The notes beneath the pieces are model-generated. The model worked only from the letters and a program-made list of their open reading frames with translations, did not search any database and was not told the DNA's origin. 64,000 nt of DNA, taken from Siphonodentalium dalli (Eukaryota; Mollusca; Scaphopoda; Gadilida; Siphonodentaliidae). Positions 36,224-45,739 of this stretch are shown piece after piece; the stretch's first letter is position 1; each line of letters starts with the position of its first letter. A program made the translations under genes and the position numbers. The stretch is taken from assembly GCA_032622095.1 (NCBI GenBank), contig CP136061.1, positions 266,297,551-266,361,550 on the forward strand, written 5' to 3'.

Positions 36224-37282
36224 ATTAATACAAATCTATGATTCTCGACCGATCGGGACGAAACTTGGTACGTGTGTGTAGTTTAACCAGGCGGTGGTCG
36301 TTGTCGTATTGGCGAGCCCGTGCGACGCCCGTGCAGCGCATGCGCTGACGAGATCTCGGAAATGGGTGGAGCTATCGACTTGAAATTTGGTATGTGAATG
36401 TATCTTGCCCCGAATACGAATTTTATCGGGTCGCCGAGCCCGTGCGACGCAAGCTTCGCGCATGCGCAGACCAGATCTCGGAAACGGGTAAAGCTATCGA
36501 CTTGAAATTTGCTATGTGAATGTATCTTGCCCCGGATACGAATTTATCGGGTCGCCGAGCCCGTGCGACGCCAGCTTCGCGCATGCGCAGACGAGATCTC
36601 GGAAACGGGTGGAGCTATCGACTTGAAATTTGGTATGTGAATGTATCTTGCCCCGGATACGAAGTTTATCGGGTCGCCGAGCCCGTGCGACGCCAGCTTC
36701 GCGCATGCGCAGACGAGATCTCGGAAACGGGTGGAGCTATCGACTTGAAATTTGGTATGTGAATGTATCTTGTCCCGGATACGAATTTTATCGGGTCGCC
36801 GAGCTCGTGCGACGCCAGCTTCGCGCATGCGCAGACCAGATCTCGGAAACGGGTGGAGCTATCGACTTGAAATTTGGTATGTGAATGTATCTTGCCCCGG
36901 ATACGAATTTTATCGGATCGCCGAGCCCGGGCGACGCCAGCTTCGCGCATGCGCAGACCAGATCTCGGAAACGGGTGGAGCTATCGACTTGAAATTTGCT
37001 ATGTGAATGTATCTTGCCCCGGATACGAATTTTATCGGGTCTCCGAGCCCGTGCGATGCCAGCTTCGCTCATGCGCAGACGAGATCTCGGAAACGGGTGG
37101 AGCTATCGACTTGAAATTTGGTATGTGAATGTATCTTGCCCCGGATACGAATTTTATCGGATCGCCGAGCCCGTGCGACGCCAGCTTTGCGCATGCGCAG
37201 ACCAGATCTCGGAAACGGGTGGAGCTATCGACTTGAAATTTGGTTTTTGAATAGCCCGGACAACGTCGGGCTCATCGGCTAG
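36168..37282 (+). mobile_element. Non-autonomous Helitron-like element A (pearl-like) with 122-bp tandem core
   Basis: The 5' end is TCTCATATATATTTTGAA, followed by a (CTGT)n tract. The 3' end is a short hairpin (AGCCCGGACAACGTCGGGCT) six bases before CTAG. The insertion lies between A and T with no duplication, as shown by the intact satellite copy at 44131/44132. The core holds about eight units of 122 bp containing GGGTCGCCGAGCCCGTGCGA and GAGATCTCGGAAACGGGTGG. The TC start, hairpin plus CTRR end and A/T target define Helitrons. The microsatellite plus tandem core resembles bivalve pearl elements. Open frames in both strands are repeat translations. Confidence 0.85.
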
Positions 37283-37340
37283 TAGTATATATTTGGCACT
37301 TCCTGAGTTCTATCAAATCATTCGTGGACAATGAATGGTA
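37283..37340. repeat. Satellite fragment between insertions
   Basis: Continues the satellite unit broken at 36167: TAGTATATATTTGG and GAGTTCTATCAAATCATT match 44132-44175. The array resumes at about 43296. Confidence 0.8.
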
Positions 37341-37562
37341 AAATATTCATCAAATATACTGATGATAATAAGAGATACAAAGTCACTCCAAGCTATTGAA
37401 AAGGCAAGATGTGCCGAAACCGGTATAGCTTTATGTACATACATGTAATAAATATTCAACAATGAACGGATACCTTTCTTAATTTTCAAACTATTCCATT
37501 CTTCACGTCAGCAGTCACCTACGTCAGAGGAAAATTTCTTCATTATTTTATAAATATATATA
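37341..37562 (+). mobile_element. Short retroelement-end remnant with a degenerate hammerhead-like motif
   Basis: Sequence foreign to the satellite. At 37391-37430 AGCTA, a TTGAAAA core, stem II GGCA/TGCC, GAAA, a minimal ACCGGT stem III, A and TAGCT follow the hammerhead type I layout. The core differs from CUGANGA at two positions (C3 to U, G8 to A). Possibly the end of another Penelope-like copy. Confidence 0.4.
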
Positions 37563-37957
37563 TCTCATATATATTTTGAAGACCTCTGTCTGTTTGTTTG
37601 TTTGTTTGTTTGTCTGTATGTTTGTCTGTCATTGATACAAATCTACGATTCTCGACCGATCGGGACGAAACTTGGTACATGTGTGTAGTTTGACCAGGCG
37701 GTCGACGTTGTCGTATTGGCGAGCCCGTGCGGCGCCCGCTTCGCGCATGCGCAGACGAGATCTCGGAAACGGGTGGAGCTATCGACTTGAAATTTGGTAT
37801 GTGAATGTATCTTGCCCCGGATACGAATTTTATCGGGTCGCCGAGCCCGTGCGACGCCAGCTTCGCGCATGCGCAGACCAGATCTCGGAAACGGTGGAAC
37901 TATCGACTTGAAATTTGGTTTTTGAATAGCCCGGACAACGCCGGGCTCGTCGGCTAA
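37563..37957 (+). mobile_element. Helitron-like element B (same family, two core units)
   Basis: Starts TCTCATATATATTTTGAA after an A, has a (TTTG/CTGT)n tract, two 122-bp core units, the terminal hairpin and CTAA. It abuts element C directly. Confidence 0.75.
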
Positions 37958-38566
37958 TCTCATATATATTTTGAAAACCTCTGTCTGTTTGTCTGTTTCT
38001 CTGTTTGTTTGTCATTTATACAAATCTACGATTCTCGACCGATCGGGACGAAACTTGGTACGTGTGTGTAGTTTGACCAGGCGGTCGTCGTTGTCGTATT
38101 GGCGAGCCCGTGCGACGCCCGTGCAGCGTATGTGAATGTGGTATGTGAATGTATCTTGCCCCGGATACGAATTTTATCGGATCGCCGAGCCCGTGCGACG
38201 CCAGCTTCGCGCATGCGCAGACGAGATCTCGGAAACGGGTGGCGCTATCGACTTGAAATTTGCTATGTGAATGTATCTTGCCCCGGATACGAATTTTATC
38301 GGGTCGCCGAGCCCGTGCGACGCCAGCTTCGCGCATGCGCAGACCATATCTCGGAAACGGGTGGAGCTATCGACTTGAAATTTGGTTTTTGAATAGCCCG
38401 GACAACGTCGGGCTCATCGAAACGGGTGGAGCTATCGATTTGAAATTTGGTTTTTGAATAGCCGGACGCTTCGCGCATGCTCAGACCAGATATCGGAAAC
38501 GGGTGGAGCTATCGACTTGAAATTTGGTTTTTGAATAGCCCGGACAACGTCGGGGTCATCGGCTAG
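37958..38566 (+). mobile_element. Helitron-like element C (same family, rearranged core)
   Basis: Starts TCTCATATATATTTTGAA right after element B and ends with the hairpin and CTAG at 38563-38566. Internally the terminal block occurs three times in part, showing rearrangement. Element C and the 3' part of B recur almost identically at 42176-43040. Confidence 0.75.
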
Positions 38567-38652
38567 TATATATATATTTTGAAAGTGTGGAGAGCGCGGG
38601 CACAGGTCGGAATCCGATTTCTTATGTAATTATTTCTATGGAACTAGCTAAA

Positions 38653-38745
38653 TTTTGTTAGGTTGTGTCGGAAATTGACATAAATTTTGTTAGGTTGTGT
38701 CAGAAATTGACATAAATTTTGTTAGGTTGTGTCGGAAATTGACAT
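38653..38745 (-). repeat. 33-bp tandem repeat, three units, in the PLE 3' region
   Basis: Units share TTTTGTTAGGTTGTGTC and GAAATTGACAT. They lie between the ORF2 stop and the Helitron-derived flank. Confidence 0.85.
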
Positions 38746-38893
38746 TGAATAATTTGTTGAGCATTGTTGCCATTCAAAGATGGAACTAGCTAAATTTGTT
38801 TGGGTTGTGAAAATGACATAAAATATTGTGTTGAGCACAAACTAAGGATAATGGTGTTGACATAAGCTAAAAGCTAATTGAACTGCGTGTTAA

Positions 38894-41266
38894 TCAAGGT
38901 CTGAGTCTAGATCGAACGAGCATATCTCTCAAACTGGGATTTTTCTTGTAGGCAATAATAACCCGTTTGTCGAGAGGCTCGGTCAATTTAGTGTTTAATA
39001 ATGCAAAGTTTTTTCTGAAAATGTTTGCGATTTCAACATTTCTACGATTGTAGATCAGAGGAAAGCACAAGAAATTTCGAGAAACACCTTTGTAGTCAAT
39101 GTTAAGTCCGAACGGAAGATATGTTTTAAGTACGCCCATCCAATGATTTTCGCGTTCTAGGCGTATTGAATCGGTTTGGTCTTCGTCGGCTAGAATTGGT
39201 GTCTGTTCTATTGGCTGAAAGCTGAAATGGGATTTAATGTCATGATTAGATGAGTTGAAATGATCGGAAATTTGCATGTCGAGTTTTTTGCGAACACTGG
39301 AAAGATGATTAGACATTCTAACTTTGAGAGAGGTTTTTGTTTGTCCAACATATTGTATACGGCATCTTTTGCATGTGATTAAGTAAATTACATTTTTAGA
39401 ATCACAATTAAGTTCGCTATGCATTTGATACGATATGCGTGTTTGTTCGCTGGTGAAAGTGTTACTAGTATTGATATATCCTATTGTATTGATGTAACAT
39501 CGTTTTTTGTGACAAAATGAGGCTGAACCATTACCCAACACCGGCCGGTTGTGCCGTATCCTTGTTGGTTCAGTCGATGTTGGGTCATGGCGTGACGAGT
39601 TCAATTCTCTGAGAGTTTCGGACTTTACTTGGCGCAGTAATCTACTAGAGTAGCCGCGCGGTCGTAAAGCCTGGAAAAGCACTGAACAAGCTTGATTTAG
39701 GTCGCTTCTGTTCGTGCAGTTCCGGTGATATCGAATGATTTGAGATTTAATCAATCCATTGAAAAGTTTTGGCGGATGGAAAGATTTACGATGAAGTAGC
39801 TGGTGAGAATCCGTTGGTTTCGTAAAAAGTTTTGTATCTAAAATGTTGCATGATGTAAATTGTGGGCCCTTAAATATTGTTAAATCAAGGAAATCAATGC
39901 TGGTTTGCGATATTGATTCTTTGAGTTTGATTGATTCGTCATGACTGTTCAAGATGTCCAAGAACACCCTAAACTCATCCAGACCATGAGTCCAAATGAT
40001 AAATATGTCGTCCAAGAATCTATAATAGGCTAATGGTTGTTTATCAGATTTGGCCAGGGCGCCTTTCTCCCACTCTGCAACAAAAATTGAGGCAAAATTA
40101 GGACTAAACTTCTTGCCCATACTGCAGCCGGAGACCTGTAAATAATATCGTCCATTAAATTCAAAGTCATTCCCTTTAAGAGAAAGTTCTAATAATTGAA
40201 GTAGTTCATCTCCAGGTCTATGAGGATCATGGTGGAAATCAAATGCATTCTTAATTGACTTTAATCCGGCATCGATTCCAATATTTGTATACATAGATTC
40301 CACGTCGAGACTAATTAGGTAAGCAGAAGATGGAACTTCAATTTTCGACAATTTAATGAGGAAGTCCTCCGTGTCTTTTAGATAGCTCGGATGGCGGGTA
40401 GCAATTGGTTTCAAATAGAAATCAATAAACTCCGAAATGTGGTACGACTCCGAAGCCACGTCGCTGATGATGGGGCGACCGGGTGGTGTGTATGGATTAG
40501 TCCAACAGCTCAAAGGTTTGTGTATTTTAGGTAGCAAATAAAATGTCCTATTATTGGATTCAGGTTTTGCAATTAGATACTGAACATGTTTTTTCTTTAA
40601 AACGTCCTGGTCCAGCAAGCTTTTGAGAATGAGATTGAATTTTAAAACATTGGATTTCCAAATTGGCTCATCCAATGGTTTGTAATATTTAGTGTTGCTT
40701 AATTGGCGCGTCGCTTCTAGAATGTAATTTTCTTTAGACATGATGACGAGCGAGCTGCCTTTGTCACAAGGTTTGATTACAATGTTTTTATTGCTGCGAA
40801 GAGTTTTTAGTGCAGTTCTTTCAACTTTAGTGAGGTTATCCTCGTTGTGAAATTTTGGTAAATTTGTGATGTCGGTTTTGACTAAGCCAGCGACCTCGGG
40901 AATGGAGTGGTCAATCTGGCGATCAGAGGGGGTCCATATCGAAGGTTCTTTAAATTGATCTTTTAAACCTGTCGAATTGCGAAAGAAATCAGCCATAGCT
41001 GTTACTTCCCTAAATTGCATGCTTGCTGGACCGCCGTTCATTTCCATGGCATACATAGAGTCTGGTAAAACCAATGTTCCATCCTCCGTCTCAACAACAT
41101 GTGGTGTTTCTTTGAGATCGGGTGGGGTAGGAACAAAGGTTAGACCATACCTAAGTATTGATTTCTCACCAGCGCTCAGGGAAAGGTCGGGTACAAGATT
41201 GACTATCTCGGTGCCGAGACCGACTCTTTCCGCATGGCTGATGCCCTTCTGAGGAATTAGTTTAAA
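38894..41266 (-). CDS. PLE ORF2: Penelope-type reverse transcriptase with GIY-YIG endonuclease
   Basis: Encodes the retrotransposition enzyme of a Penelope-like element, which primes reverse transcription at a nick. The frame is open from 41272 to a stop at 38894. The first ATG is only at 41056, yet the upstream 64 codons encode the conserved PLE N-terminus (LSLSAGEKSILRYGLTFVPT), so translation probably enters by -1 frameshift from ORF1 (about 790 residues after the slip). Then follow DKGSSLVI, YLLPKIHK, SLDVESMYTNI, CSMGKKFSPNFAS and the catalytic FLDD at about 40008-40020. The C-terminal GIY-YIG module shows NVIYLITC (about 39376-39398) and QYVGQTKTSLKVR (about 39320-39356), preceded by a Cys/His-rich linker. 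No lesions are seen, so it may be functional. Confidence 0.93.
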   Translation of the reverse strand, partial: FKLIPQKGISHAERVGLGTEIVNLVPDLSLSAGEKSILRYGLTFVPTPPDLKETPHVVETEDGTLVLPDSMYAMEMNGGPASMQFREVTAMADFFRNSTGLKDQFKEPSIWTPSDRQIDHSIPEVAGLVKTDITNLPKFHNEDNLTKVERTALKTLRSNKNIVIKPCDKGSSLVIMSKENYILEATRQLSNTKYYKPLDEPIWKSNVLKFNLILKSLLDQDVLKKKHVQYLIAKPESNNRTFYLLPKIHKPLSCWTNPYTPPGRPIISDVASESYHISEFIDFYLKPIATRHPSYLKDTEDFLIKLSKIEVPSSAYLISLDVESMYTNIGIDAGLKSIKNAFDFHHDPHRPGDELLQLLELSLKGNDFEFNGRYYLQVSGCSMGKKFSPNFASIFVAEWEKGALAKSDKQPLAYYRFLDDIFIIWTHGLDEFRVFLDILNSHDESIKLKESISQTSIDFLDLTIFKGPQFTSCNILDTKLFTKPTDSHQLLHRKSFHPPKLFNGLIKSQIIRYHRNCTNRSDLNQACSVLFQALRPRGYSSRLLRQVKSETLRELNSSRHDPTSTEPTRIRHNRPVLGNGSASFCHKKRCYINTIGYINTSNTFTSEQTRISYQMHSELNCDSKNVIYLITCKRCRIQYVGQTKTSLKVRMSNHLSSVRKKLDMQISDHFNSSNHDIKSHFSFQPIEQTPILADEDQTDSIRLERENHWMGVLKTYLPFGLNIDYKGVSRNFLCFPLIYNRRNVEIANIFRKNFALLNTKLTEPLDKRVIIAYKKNPSLRDMLVRSRLRP
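41206..41219 (-). other. Short palindrome downstream of the frameshift site
   Basis: TCTCGGTGCCGAGA can form a five-pair hairpin about 40 nt after the slippery heptamer. This is farther than the usual 5-9 nt spacer, so its role as a stimulator is doubtful. Confidence 0.2.
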
Positions 41267-42176
41267 TGACCTTTAAAGATGTTGGTCCAGCCTTGGTAGA
41301 TTTTCGCCGCCGTCTGTGATGTCCAGTGGATGTTGTCATTCTCCACGTGAAAGTCGCGGGGGGGTATTGCCTGTATGACCTTGAGGTTCTGTGTCTGACG
41401 AGCTTGGCTGTTAATGGCACGCAGAACATCCTGGTCCCTAGAATCTAAACTGAATGAGATATTTATTTCCTGAAAATGAAGTGTCGCATTAGGAAAAACT
41501 TTTCGGAAATTACTAACCATGTTAGTTACCCTGCTTTTAGCTGTGGTGCCTGCTGTTTTGCCTTTGTCGTTGTCTGTCTTCCAGTCCTCTCGGTTGTTGA
41601 TGCCAATGTTGATGATGACGTGTCGAGGTGTCTTTTCTGGCTTCGATTTCAGTTTGTGGGCCATGTTGCAGAAATGACCTAAATTGCCACCTGGGTAAGA
41701 AGCAATACAAACATTTTTGGGAGGATCGACATCGATCCGGGACACATTAGAAGAGCCTAAAATAACAACAGGGTTTTTTATCTGTTTAGGGAAGGACCAA
41801 TCCTTCTTAGGGCCAGGTTGACGAAATTTATAAAATTTGGATACCTTAGGTGATGTTGATAATACCTCGGCATACGATGGTGATGATGTTGAAATCGCTG
41901 GCGATGTCATCGAAGCAATGGAACCAACAGGCGAAGGAGGGCTGGAAGAGATGTGCTTTGGTGGTGTTGTTTTCTTGGCTGGTGAATTTTGAAGTGATGT
42001 ATTTGGTGGAGTGGATATGCGTGACGTCCGTGGTTTTGGTGCAGGTCTCTGTGGCTGTGGTGTGGCTTTGACGCGTTTTGGTGTGGATCTCACAGACGAC
42101 GACGTTGTCTGATCCCTGGCTGGACTATCCTGAAATTGAAGCTGGCGAGCGATTAGTGGGGGATGGGAGGGTGACC
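41257..42176 (-). CDS. PLE ORF1: proline/serine-rich region plus SGNH/GDSL-hydrolase-like domain (5' incomplete)
   Basis: The reading frame extends upstream into Helitron repeats (to 42489), but native ORF1 sequence starts at the junction near 42176. First comes a low-complexity P/S/T-rich, basic segment (about 110 residues), then a domain matching SGNH hydrolases. The nucleophile block is GSSN (about 41749-41758), the glycine block YPGGN, the asparagine block NIGINN (41593-41610) and the D-x-x-H block DNIHW (41323-41337). SGNH esterase-like domains are known in ORF1 of CR1-type LINEs. The role is unproven; nucleic-acid or lipid association has been suggested there. The stop at 41257 directly follows the slippery heptamer. 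The true N-terminus is missing. Confidence 0.75.
41260..41266 (-). promoter_or_regulatory. Candidate -1 ribosomal frameshift site (slippery heptamer)
   Basis: On the minus strand ORF1 ends CAT TTA AAC TAA. T-TTA-AAC matches the X-XXY-YYZ rule, with the zero-frame stop immediately after it. The -1 frame is closed by TAA at 41275-41273 and open from 41272, so the two frames overlap by only 16 nt and the heptamer lies inside that overlap. Slippage leads straight into the conserved PLE N-terminus. Confidence 0.75.
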
Positions 42177-43039
42177 GACGTTGTCGTATTGGCGAGCCCG
42201 TGCGGCGCCCGCTTCGCGCATGCGCAGACGAGATCTCGGAAACGGGTGGAGCTATCGACTTGAAATTTGGTATGTGAATGTATCTTGCCCCGGATACGAA
42301 TTTTATCGGGTCGCCGAGCCCGTGCGACGCCAGCTTCGCGCATGCGCAGACCAGATCTCGGAAACGGGTGGAGCTATCGACTTGAAATTTGGTTTTTGAA
42401 TAGCCCGGACAACGCCGGGCTCGTCGGCTAATCTCATATATATTTTGAAAACCTCTGTCTGTTTGTCTGTTTCTCTGTTTGTTTGTCATTTATACAAATC
42501 TACGATTCTCGACCGATCGGGACGAAACTTGGTACGTGTGTGTAGTTTGACCAGGCGGTCGTCGTTGTCGTATTGGCGAGCCCGTGCGACGCCCGTGCAG
42601 CGTATGTGAATGTGGTATGTGAATGTATCTTGCCCCGGATACGAATTTTATCGGATCGCCGAGCCCGTGCGACGCCAGCTTCGCGCATGCGCAGACGAGA
42701 TCTCGGAAACGGGTGGCGCTATCGACTTGAAATTTGCTATGTGAATGTATCTTGCCCCGGATACGAATTTTATCGGGTCGCCGAGCCCGTGCGACGCCAG
42801 CTTCGCGCATGCGCAGACCAGATCTCGGAAACGGGTGGAGCTATCGACTTGAAATTTGGTTTTTGAATAGCCCGGACAACGTCGGGCTCATCGAAACGGG
42901 TGGAGCTATCGATTTGAAATTTGGTTTTTGAATAGCCGGACGCTTCGCGCATGCTCAGACCAGATATCGGAAACGGGTGGAGCTATCGACTTGAAATTTG
43001 GTTTTTGAATAGCCCGGACAACGTCGGGGTCATCGGCTA

Positions 43040-43040
<1 letters not shown>
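42176..43040 (+). mobile_element. Duplicate of Helitron-like elements B (3' part) and C
   Basis: Matches 37703-38566 along its whole length, with one single-base indel and very few substitutions. It begins inside element B at CGACGTTGTCG and ends at CTAG (43037-43040). Together with the left copy it brackets the PLE. Confidence 0.9.

Positions 43041-43102
<62 letters not shown>
43041..43102. repeat. (TA)n microsatellite
   Basis: Alternating TA run with a single C interruption near 43081, directly after the Helitron end. Confidence 0.95.
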
Positions 43103-43105
<3 letters not shown>

Positions 43106-43176
43106 TCATAAAAGTAAGTAAGCCATGGTTCTAGAAAATATTTTCTAGAACCATGGCTTAATTACTTTTATGAATA
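43103..43176. repeat. Near-perfect 36-bp-arm palindrome
   Basis: TATTCATAAAAGTAAGTAAG, then CCATGGTTCTAGAAAA, is followed with almost no loop by its complement, with one mismatch. It could extrude as a cruciform. Confidence 0.92.
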
Positions 43177-43295
43177 TATGAAACTACACATGGAATACAA
43201 ACTACTTAAATATATATATGTATGTATGTGTATGCATGTGTATGTATGTGTATATATACATATATATTTATGTGTATGTGATTGTATATATATAA
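43177..43295. repeat. TATG/TATA-rich simple sequence
   Basis: TATGTATGTGTATGCATGTG and similar low-complexity sequence between the palindrome and the resumed satellite. Confidence 0.8.
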
Positions 43296-45420
43296 ACGAA
43301 TGGATAAAATTAAACTCACTGTTGATCCCACCTGTTGAATGACTAAATTTTAAATAATATATTTATTGTTGACACAGCTAAGTCCCACAGAGGCATATTT
43401 CATAATGGATATAACTGTAATTGGAATGCAGTGTTGACCGTACCCATTACATGAATAAATTACAAATATATATTTGGTTGACAAAACTGAGTCCTACATC
43501 ATAATGGATATAATTGAAATTCATTCTTATCCCACCCTTAAATGAATAGATTATAAATGTGCAATTATTGTTGTTACAACTATGTCCTACTCAGGTATGA
43601 TGTCACAGTGGATGTAATTGGAATGTATCTGTTGGCCCCACCCTTAAATGAATACACTAAACATCACTGTTGAACCCCGCCCCGCATGACTAAATTATAA
43701 ATAATATATGTACTGCTCATACAGCTAAGTCCTACGTGATATATCAGAATGGATGAAATTGAATTTTGAAATGATATATTTATTGCTGACACAACCAATG
43801 CCTACCCAGTCATTATATGTCATTGGTGTAACTGGAATGCATTTTGACCTGACCCATTAGATGAATACATTGGTAATAGATAATTATTGTTGACACAACT
43901 AAGTCCTACCCAGTCATAATATATCATAATGGATGGAATTGACATTCTTGTTGAGTCCCACTCTTGAATGAATGGAATTGAAATATATTGTTGACCCAAC
44001 CGTAAATGAATAATTTTTGTCATTTATTATTGACAGAGCTAAGTCCTACCCAATCATTATAGATCATGATGGGTGAAATTAGAATCTATTGTGACCCAGC
44101 CCACTCAAGTTTCATGAATAATTTATAACAATAGTATATATTTGACATTCTTGAGTTCTATCAAGTCATTATACATAATTATGTGAATGGATGGAATTAA
44201 ATTCATTGTTGATCCCACCTGTTGTGTGACTAAATTATAAATAATATATTTATTATTGACAAAGCTTAAGTCCTACAGAGGCATACGATATAATGGACGC
44301 AATTGTTATTGGAATGTATTGTCGACCCCACCTCTGAAATGAATGAATTAAAAAGATGCACTTTGGTTGACAAAAATAAGTCATACCAAGTCATGATACA
44401 TCATAATGGATAGAATTGAAATGCATTCTTACCTCATCCTTAAATGAATAAATTATAGATGTACAAATTATTGTTGTTACAACTTTGTCCTACCAAGTTA
44501 TGATGTCACAGTAGATGTAATGGGAATGCATTTGATGGTGCCCACCCTTAAATTAATACATTATAAATCAGTGTTGACCCCACCACTGCATGACTAAACT
44601 ATAAATAATTTATTTACTGCTCATACAGCTAAGTCCTAAGTGATATATCAGAATGCATGAAATTAAATTAATTACTGAATTGCACAATTATATTAGAAAC
44701 AACATATTTATTGCTAACACAGCCGATGCCTGCCCAGTCATTATATGTCATGGATGTAACTGAATATATTGTTGACCCACCCCTTAAAGGAATCAATTAA
44801 AATAAATATTTTGGTTGAAAAAACCTGTAATTATACAAGAAATGGATATAATTGAAATGCATTCTTACCACACCCTTAAATGAATAAATTATAGATGTAC
44901 ATTTATTGTTGTTACAACTATGGCCTATCCAGTTATGATGTCACATTGTTGTAATTAGAATGCATTTGTTGTCCCACATTTAAATGAATACATTGAAAAT
45001 CATTGTTGGCCCCACTCATGCATGATTAAATTATAAATAATATATTCACTTCTCATATAGCTAAGTCAAAAGTGATATATCAGAATGGATGAAATTAAAT
45101 TAATTGCTGACTTGCACAATTAAATTAGAAATGATATATGTATTGCTGACACAACCAATGCCTACCCATTAATTATATGTCATGGATGTAACTGGAATGC
45201 ATTTTTGACCTGACCCCTTAAATGAATAAATTGAAAATATATAATTATTGCTGACACAACTAAGTCCTACCTAGTATTGATATATCATAATGGATGGAAT
45301 TGAAATGCTTGTTGCCCCCACTCTTAAATAGGTGGAATTGAAATACAATGTTGAACCCAACTCTTAAATTAATCGAATGATGCTAAGTCCTACAGTGGCA
45401 TATGACATAATGGATGTAAT
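43296..45420. repeat. Satellite/minisatellite with unit about 105 bp and higher-order structure
   Basis: Degenerate units contain AATGAATAAATTATAAAT, ATTGTTGACACAACTAAGTC and CATAATGGATGGAATTGAA. Blocks of several units recur as a larger repeat (for example 43300-43700 resembles 44175-44650). It includes the empty insertion site of Helitron-like element A at 44131/44132. Confidence 0.88.
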
Positions 45421-45610
45421 GTAATCAAAACCAAGAGCAATAACTTAAATTCCTTGGCATAATCATTGACGAAAACCATACTTTCAAATACCATATATCA
45501 ATGTTAACCAGAAAAATATCACACGCAATATACTGTCTAGGTAAAGCCAAACGATTTCTCCCAAAAAGCGCACTAAAACTCAAAATTTTATACAAACCCG
45601 ATAGTGTTAT
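45421..45610 (+). pseudogene. LINE reverse transcriptase fragment
   Basis: About 60 codons read as LKFLGIIIDENHTFKYHI, then AKRFLPKSALKLKILY, the segment just after the RT catalytic core in APE-type LINEs. Truncated on both sides and attached to the end of the satellite. Confidence 0.7.
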
Positions 45611-45739
45611 ATTAGATAAATACTGTGCATATAATGTACATATAGTGTACATATAGCATTTACCACTATAATTATATACAAATCTAAAACATTTTCTCTA
45701 TTTATGCAATAAACAATACAGACGTATCAATAATTTGCT

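Larger units (their letters stand above)
38567..42176 (-). mobile_element. Penelope-like element (PLE), two-ORF, probably 5'-truncated
   Basis: Minus-strand element with an SGNH-like ORF1, RT/GIY-YIG ORF2 and a roughly 325-bp 3' region. That region holds three 33-bp repeats (38653-38745) containing AATTTTGTTAGGTTGTGTC. It is bounded on both sides by the same Helitron-derived sequence (37703-38566 and 42176-43040). This could be an unusually long target duplication or a PLE-style terminal repeat that includes Helitron DNA. ORF2 has no stop or frame break, so the copy is young. The ORF1 junction with Helitron DNA at 42176 indicates 5' truncation. Confidence 0.88.

Noticed and set aside
36236-38478. 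Many overlapping open frames of 60-106 codons on both strands, sharing REAGVARARRPDKIRIRGK-like or mirror sequence
   Set aside because: They are translations of the 122-bp tandem repeat of the Helitron-like elements. The same holds at 42125-42952.
42177-42489. N-terminal 104 codons of the 410-codon minus-strand frame as part of PLE ORF1
   Set aside because: This part is Helitron repeat identical to the other flank, so the fusion is an accident of the junction at 42176.
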